Assembly (NCBI GenBank): GCA_002286855.1
Contig: NRSV01000035.1
Location: 124,001-188,000, forward strand
Source of the DNA: Bipolaris cookei
Lineage: Eukaryota > Ascomycota > Dothideomycetes > Pleosporales > Pleosporaceae
Length of the DNA stretch: 64,000 bases
Reading direction: 5' to 3'
Part shown: piece by piece, positions 58,950-64,000 of the stretch
Layout: each line of letters starts with the position of its first letter
Position numbering within the stretch: position 1 is the first letter of the stretch
Notes under the pieces: generated by a model
Told to the model about the DNA's origin: nothing
Seen by the model: only the letters and a program-made list of their open reading frames with translations
Databases searched by the model: none
Position numbers and translations under genes: made by a program

Positions 58950-59617
58950 TCAGCGCCCTAGGCCACTGGCTTTGAGAAGGTTGAGCGCACTTTCAAATGC
59001 CCTTACCACGCTGATGTCTTCATCATATTAGCGGATGCCAAATACTTAGAAGCACAATCAATCAAGGCCAGCTTACAGTGATTTCGCTTTTGCTCAAGTG
59101 CATCCTCCGAATGCTGTACGTAGGACGTGCGCGTACAGAGCCTGAGGTAGAGTTTAGTAGAACGTCGGACGATGTAGGCATTGGGAATGGGACTCACCTC
59201 GAGTATGTACGATCCGTCTCATGCTCATGTCCTGATTGCGCCCACATGCGGAAGTACTAGGTAGAATGGCGTCAGCGTCCTGCTTTTGTATCTCAGAACA
59301 GCAATAATTACAGTCATGAGGCTTTCCCACTCCTCCATCAACGCTGCTTCCTCGCCGTGGCAAACCTTCATAGCTTCGTGGTACCGATGATGCAGGTCCT
59401 CCCAGTCGAAGTCATCGATTCTGTGCGCTGGGTCTGAATCATCCTCATCGGATTCTTCCTGGCTGGTTTCACTGATGTGACTGTCGGTATCATGCTGGGC
59501 TTGCTGAGCTGAGTGTGGCCGTTCTGTCTCATCGGAGCCTACTCGTCTATGCGGTGGGCGAGAGTTTTGAGCATCTTGCTTTGGAGGCTCAGGTCCGGAT
59601 TCCGGACCATTATCCAT
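58950..59617 (-). CDS. unknown acidic/helical protein
   Basis: Exons on the minus strand are 59617-59312, 59256-59198, 59141-59077 and 59017-58950, giving 165 aa with frame kept at each junction. The first 65 residues are polar and disordered-looking (SETSQEESDEDDSDP). The rest is helical and looks conserved: DDFDWEDLHHRYHEAM, EEWESLMTYFRMWAQSGHEHE, TSYVQHSEDALEQKRNHY and VVRAFESALNLLKASG. No membrane segment or catalytic motif is present. Family not recognised. The last intron ends in AAG; using the nearby CAG instead gives an immediate stop. Confidence 0.7.
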
Positions 59618-60250
59618 GCCTTGAGTGTTGAAAAGGGGGGTCAGTACAGGAGGCGAGGAAGACAGAGCCGGTAAAGTGTGGCTTGGGGAGAAGGGTTCAC
59701 ACTCGGTGTCGGAGGTGCTGTTTATTCGCGATGCTTGTGGCGACGGTCAGTGCTGTGGGTCAGTAGTAGAGTAATGGCAGCAATGTAGTATCACCATCAA
59801 GAGGGCGTTTGACGCGTAGCTATAGACTTGATATCCTTGAAATAAAGCACAATCCGGTGTTTCCCGGTGTTGTTTGGGCATATGCTGTATACACCACGTG
59901 CCTGGCGCGATAAGGATTTGGTCAGTCGCGGCATGACGTTGGAAGGTGCGTCTGACTCGCGACTCGCGCCGGTCCCTAGATAGTACCGTACCGCCTCAGT
60001 CACGCTGCCTATTTCCTTTGCGCGCCTTCTCGGTGCTCTCCCATTACCCTCAACTGCACATTACATGAACACATCCCCTTTGCATAGCTTATATTTTCTT
60101 CATCGGACACCTTACTGGCCAATCTACATGGATACGTAGGCTGCTGCCAACCCACCGCGGCCAAACACTCACCATGGTCTCGCTGTACCGTCCATTACTA
60201 CCACACTACGAAATCTCTGAAGGCGATATCACCTAACACACCTTTTCGCC
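59618..60250. promoter_or_regulatory. divergent promoter, unknown gene / ATG14
   Basis: 630 bp between divergent genes. No specific element is recognised. Confidence 0.45.
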
Positions 60251-61914
60251 ATGGAATGCGACATCTGCGGGAAAAACGGCGGCCCCAGCCAGCCTTTCCA
60301 CTGCATGACATGCGCCCGCTCATACCTCGAACAGCCCCGCATCGAGCTCGCAAGGACGCTGATAGACCGTGATGGCGTCGAGAAGCATGTCAAGGCAATT
60401 ATAAACAGCTCAGAGGACCAAGCGATACAGCACGTCTCGCTTGTGGACTCCAAGGGCGGACTTTTGGTCGATAGACAGGAATGCACGAACAATCTAAACT
60501 GGGAAAGGACGAAAGCCGAGACGACAGAAATACAGGAGCGTGTGAGGGATATAACAGAACATATGAATAGACTTCGCGAACAGATCGATGCCACACAAAA
60601 GCTACTCGAGGCGAAACGTGCAGCCAACGCGCAGCGAAAGTCGGACCTTTCCTCAGCCACATATGGAATCGAGTCGCGACGAGCGAATGAGTTGGATAAG
60701 GTCCAGCAGAAGATCAAGAGGCTGGACTACAATGCGGACAAGATGCATCATGATACGATAGACTTGCGCATGCAGCTGTGTACGACTGCTGCGAAGCTTG
60801 CGGGTCTGAAGATGCAACGGCGAAAGACGAGAGATGGTAGCATCAAGGAGGTCTTCAACATTGGGCCCGGCTCACGCCTACGGATATATGACCTCCGGGA
60901 CCTGAATGGTACGGCTCCAGTGATTGTTTAATATTGCTATATACTAACCTTCGCGCAGATGTACCTCCAGATGGTCTATCCGCCTCGCTGGCTGCTGTGG
61001 CTCAGCTCCTCGTCCGCGTTGCGGCCTACCTAGGGATCCGTCTCCCGGCCGAAATTACACTTCCCCATAGTGATTATCCACAACCGACCATATTTAGTCC
61101 GGCATCCTCGTACCAAGGAAAGAAGGTACCTTTTCCTGGGTCGACGCCTTCACATTCATCAAATGCCAGCCCGGAGGCCTCTCGCACACTTGAGGCACAC
61201 ATACACCTCCCTAAGCCCCGTACTCTGTTTGTCGATCGACCCTTGAGCCATCTCTCTGCCGAGGATCCCCCTGCCTACTCGTCTTTTATTGAAGGGGTCT
61301 CGTTGCTGGCATACAATGTAGCGTGGCTTTGTCGGACTCAAGGCATGAAGGACAGTTTCAAGCAGTGGGAAGACACGTGTTCGATGGGTCGCAATCTGTA
61401 CAGATTGCTGATTGTGCAAGAGTCATACAATGCACAGCGACTAGAGAACGCATTTGACAAGGACATTACGACATCAAAATCATCCCGATTTATACTTCGA
61501 AAGACCCCTGTGGGTTTTGGGCAGCTGTCACATGCGACATCACACTCGTACCTAGGCATGGCGGAGAATGCAAACTACATCAGCGGATGGGGTCTGTCAC
61601 CTACAAAGGTAGTGGATGAGCTGAAGGCATTCTTGCTTGCTGAGCAACAGGCCCAAGAGTGGGATGTGCTGAACCAGAAGGAATGGGAGGATATGGAGAA
61701 TTTGATTGCCGAGGATCCGGTCGTTGTTGGAGAGAAGCGGCGAGGCAATACGGGCTTGGACGATGGACGGAGCTATCTCACCTCGAACATGGCCAATGGA
61801 AAGTCTTTGGGATTGCGCAAGGGGGATGCCTCTGAAGGGGAGCAGGCAACGCGCAAGAAGGGCGTAAGCGGCTACGTTAAGCTAAAGAGTAGGCCCGGGG
61901 ATGACGCATACTAG
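60251..61914 (+). CDS. ATG14: Atg14-like subunit of the autophagy PI3-kinase complex
   Basis: Exons are 60251-60908 and 60959-61914, giving 537 aa. The N-terminus has paired CxxC motifs (CDIC at 3-6 and CMTC at 18-21), as in Atg14/Barkor. A long coiled coil follows (about residues 75-185). The second half (IGPGSRLRIYDLRDLND, LAAVAQLLVRVAAYLGIRLPAEITLP, VSLLAYNVAWLCRTQG) is the Atg14/UVRAG-type C-terminal region. Atg14 steers the Vps34 complex I to the phagophore assembly site. Vps38/UVRAG proteins share the fold, but the N-terminal Cys pairs favour Atg14. Confidence 0.85.
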
Positions 61915-62733
61915 TAGATGAGGTAATGGTGGTGGCTCATGTGTATGCGTGGGTATGTATGTAGAAGTAGCCAGGTGAAGAAAGGGTTAGCAGACATATT
62001 CAAATCATCGAGTAACGGACATAACAGCGCGTATGGGTGTAGTGCACCGCATATGTCCTTACGTATTACCAATCTCTCGTCCGAGCAGTGGCAGGACGCC
62101 ATGTGTAATCAGCAGGGAGCGGGTGCCAAGGCCGTCGCAAGGCGGATCGACTATGACACCATCCCCGCTTGCTCACGAAACCAACGCGCCCTTGTGCCGA
62201 GCCATATGTCGCCATTCAAGCGGCCTGCATTTGTATGCGCCAACGCCAGTCTGAATAATGCACTGTTGCTGAGAAATGTCGGACCAGCAAACGGGCCGTC
62301 GCCCAGGGGAGAGTGGCATAACATACGTATATATGTCAGATGGGTCGGGCGAAGAAAAGCCCACCCAGCCAGTGGATTCCCTCACCTCCAAAACTTTTTT
62401 GTTGCGAAGAAAATTTCTGTCACGTCTGCGCATCCGATTCTGAAGACGTGATTCCTCTGACCAACCCAGAGACCCAGACCGCTCAAGTACGGCGTTTGTT
62501 CTGCGCTAGTATTCCTCGCTCGGAACAAGTACACATTCCTCCACCATATACGTCCACCATATATATCAACCCGGTCGAGCCCTCATGTTTGGCATTTAAA
62601 AAGAAATTTCACCTGTTGTTCCCACCTTTCCGTTCTACGCACGACTCTTCTTCCCAAGTTTGAGCAGTCTCTCTTCTCCCACCGTCACTTTTCGTCATAC
62701 TTTACGCAAAAATAATTCCCAGACCCTACAACT
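61915..62733. other. intergenic region before cystathionine gamma-lyase
   Basis: 820 bp. A 170-codon plus frame at 61939-62451 starts in the ATG14 3' end but has no domain character. The right part, C/T-rich near 62640-62700, is the promoter and leader of the next gene. Confidence 0.5.
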
Positions 62734-64000
62734 ATGACGCTGGCCGACCACCCCATCGATACCCCGCCACGCCCGGCCTCGCCAGTCCATGGATTCGGAA
62801 CTCTGGCTGTGCACGCTGGAAGCCCTCACGACCCTGTTACTGGCGCTGTAATTGAGCCTGTATGTCTTTTTTCCCTTTAGTATCATCTGATGTGTCATGG
62901 GAGTATCTAGCTGACAGACAATAGATTTCGCTTTCCACCACATTTGCACAGACTAGTGTTGGTCAGCCCATTGGCGAGTACGAGTACTCGCGCTCCTCAA
63001 ACCCCAACCGGTGCGTTTTTTGTTTATCCTTGGAAACATGTGAAGCGCAAGAATCACGACTAACGAGTGTCTTTGCAGAGACAACTTTGAAAAGGCTGTT
63101 GCAGCGCTCGAGCACGCCCGCTATGCGCTCGCCTTCTCCTCTGGCTCCGCCACCACCGCCAACATCCTGCAATCGCTCGCAGCAGGCTCGCACGTCGTCT
63201 CTGTCTCCGATGTCTACGGCGGAACGCACCGCTACTTCACCAAAGTGGCCCTCACGCACGATGTCAAGGTGACCTTTAGCCCGAGCATCGAAATCGACAT
63301 TGCCGAACTCATCCGCCCAAACACCAAGCTCATCTGGATCGAGTCGCCCTCGAACCCCACGCTGACCCTCGTCGACATTCGCAAAGTCTCGACAATCGCC
63401 CACCAGCACGGCATCATGGTAGTCGTGGACAACACGTTTATGAGTCCGTATGTGCAGAACCCGCTCGACCACGGCGCAGACATCGTCGTGCACTCCGTCA
63501 CAAAGTACATCAACGGCCACTCAGACGTGGTCATGGGCGCCGCAGCCTTCAACTCTGAGCAACTCTACGAGCGCCTTTCCTTCCTCCAAAACGCCATTGG
63601 CGCCGTCCCATCGGCATTCGACTGCTGGCTCGCCCATCGCGGCCTCAAGACCCTGCACCTGCGCGCCCGCGAAGCAACAAAGAACGCTACGGGCGTGGCC
63701 AAAGCCCTTGAGGCTTCTCCCCACGTCATCTCGGTCAACTACCCGGGCCTCAAGTCGCACCCGCAGCACGCTATCGCGCTCAAGCAGCATCGCGACGGCA
63801 TGGGCGGCGGTATGCTGTCGTTCCGTATCCAGGGTGGCCATGCGGCCGCCGAGCGCTTCTGCCAGGCCACCAAGATCTTTACGCTTGCCGAGTCGCTCGG
63901 CGGTGTTGAGTCCCTCGTCGAAGTCCCCAGCGCCATGACGCACGGTGGTATTCCAAAGGAGCAGCGCGAAGCAGCGGGTGTCTTTGACGACCTTGTTCGT
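62734..64000 (+). CDS. CYS3: cystathionine gamma-lyase (5' part; cut by window end)
   Basis: Exons are 62734-62859, 62925-63010 and 63079 to beyond the window edge; 378 codons are present. A PLP-dependent Cys/Met metabolism enzyme that splits cystathionine to cysteine, 2-oxobutyrate and ammonia in transsulfuration. Visible are ISLSTTFAQ, YEYSRSSNPNRDNFE, SSGSATTANIL, VYGGTHRYF, IESPSNPTL, VDNTFMSPY and the PLP lysine in HSVTKYINGHSD (Lys213). The last codons (GIPKEQREAAGVFDDLVR) are close to the usual end, so only some 30-40 residues should be missing. Within this family, the order and length fit CYS3 better than cystathionine beta-lyase or gamma-synthase. Confidence 0.93.

Noticed and set aside
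61939..62451. 170-codon plus-strand frame downstream of ATG14
   Set aside because: Begins in the ATG14 3' flank and shows no motif or codon pattern like its neighbours.

Overview
This window is ordinary nuclear DNA of a filamentous ascomycete. The genes carry many short introns, mostly 45-110 nt, with GT..AG ends and CTAAC/CTGAC-like branch sites. Genes lie on both strands, spacing is compact, and the gene set is typical of Pezizomycotina. The general look (polo kinase, myosin I, SIN3 and DUF3712 proteins, a compact GC-balanced genome) suggests a dothideomycete, probably Pleosporales; that placement is inference. I see no rRNA, tRNA, CRISPR array, intact transposon or secondary-metabolite cluster. 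I assembled 29 protein-coding models by splicing frames by eye and checked that every junction keeps frame. Most are conserved housekeeping genes.

Layout. 0-10.6 kb: RCR-type PY-motif membrane protein, an unknown acidic protein, alanyl-tRNA synthetase (with an in-frame mitochondrial-type leader), a Cdc1/Ted1-type phosphoesterase, and a fumarate reductase-cytochrome b5 fusion. 10.6-22.9 kb: Ctr copper transporter, 3-hydroxyanthranilate dioxygenase (with a presequence-like N-terminus), ORC3, a G-patch protein, a DUF3712 membrane protein, an unknown protein, and OPA3. 23-42.6 kb: polo kinase, class I myosin, a GH3 beta-glucosidase with a PA14 insert, and the SIN3 corepressor. 42.9-48.5 kb: DsbA-like thioredoxin-fold protein, an ANCHR-like protein with several MIM1-like motifs, the TPC1-type mitochondrial carrier, and a gamma-butyrobetaine dioxygenase-like enzyme. 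48.5-51.7 kb: a gene-poor, AT-rich stretch holding one small secreted protein. 51.7-64 kb: GNAT acetyltransferase, ribosomal P0 head-to-head with TRM82, a small unrecognised membrane protein overlapping the TRM82 stop codon, thioredoxin reductase with a 7-nt exon, an unknown helical protein, ATG14, and the start of cystathionine gamma-lyase, which is cut by the right edge.

The genes do not form one pathway. Several serve mitochondria (AlaRS, OPA3, TPC1, possibly HAO, TRR and the dioxygenase) or the cell cycle and chromatin (ORC3, polo kinase, SIN3, the abscission factor), but this looks like normal genome mixing. The observations most worth checking are gene-architecture features: possible dual targeting by alternative starts, a start codon alone in its exon, a microexon, frame-preserving stop-free introns, and four AAG acceptor sites with identical spacing from the apparent branch point.
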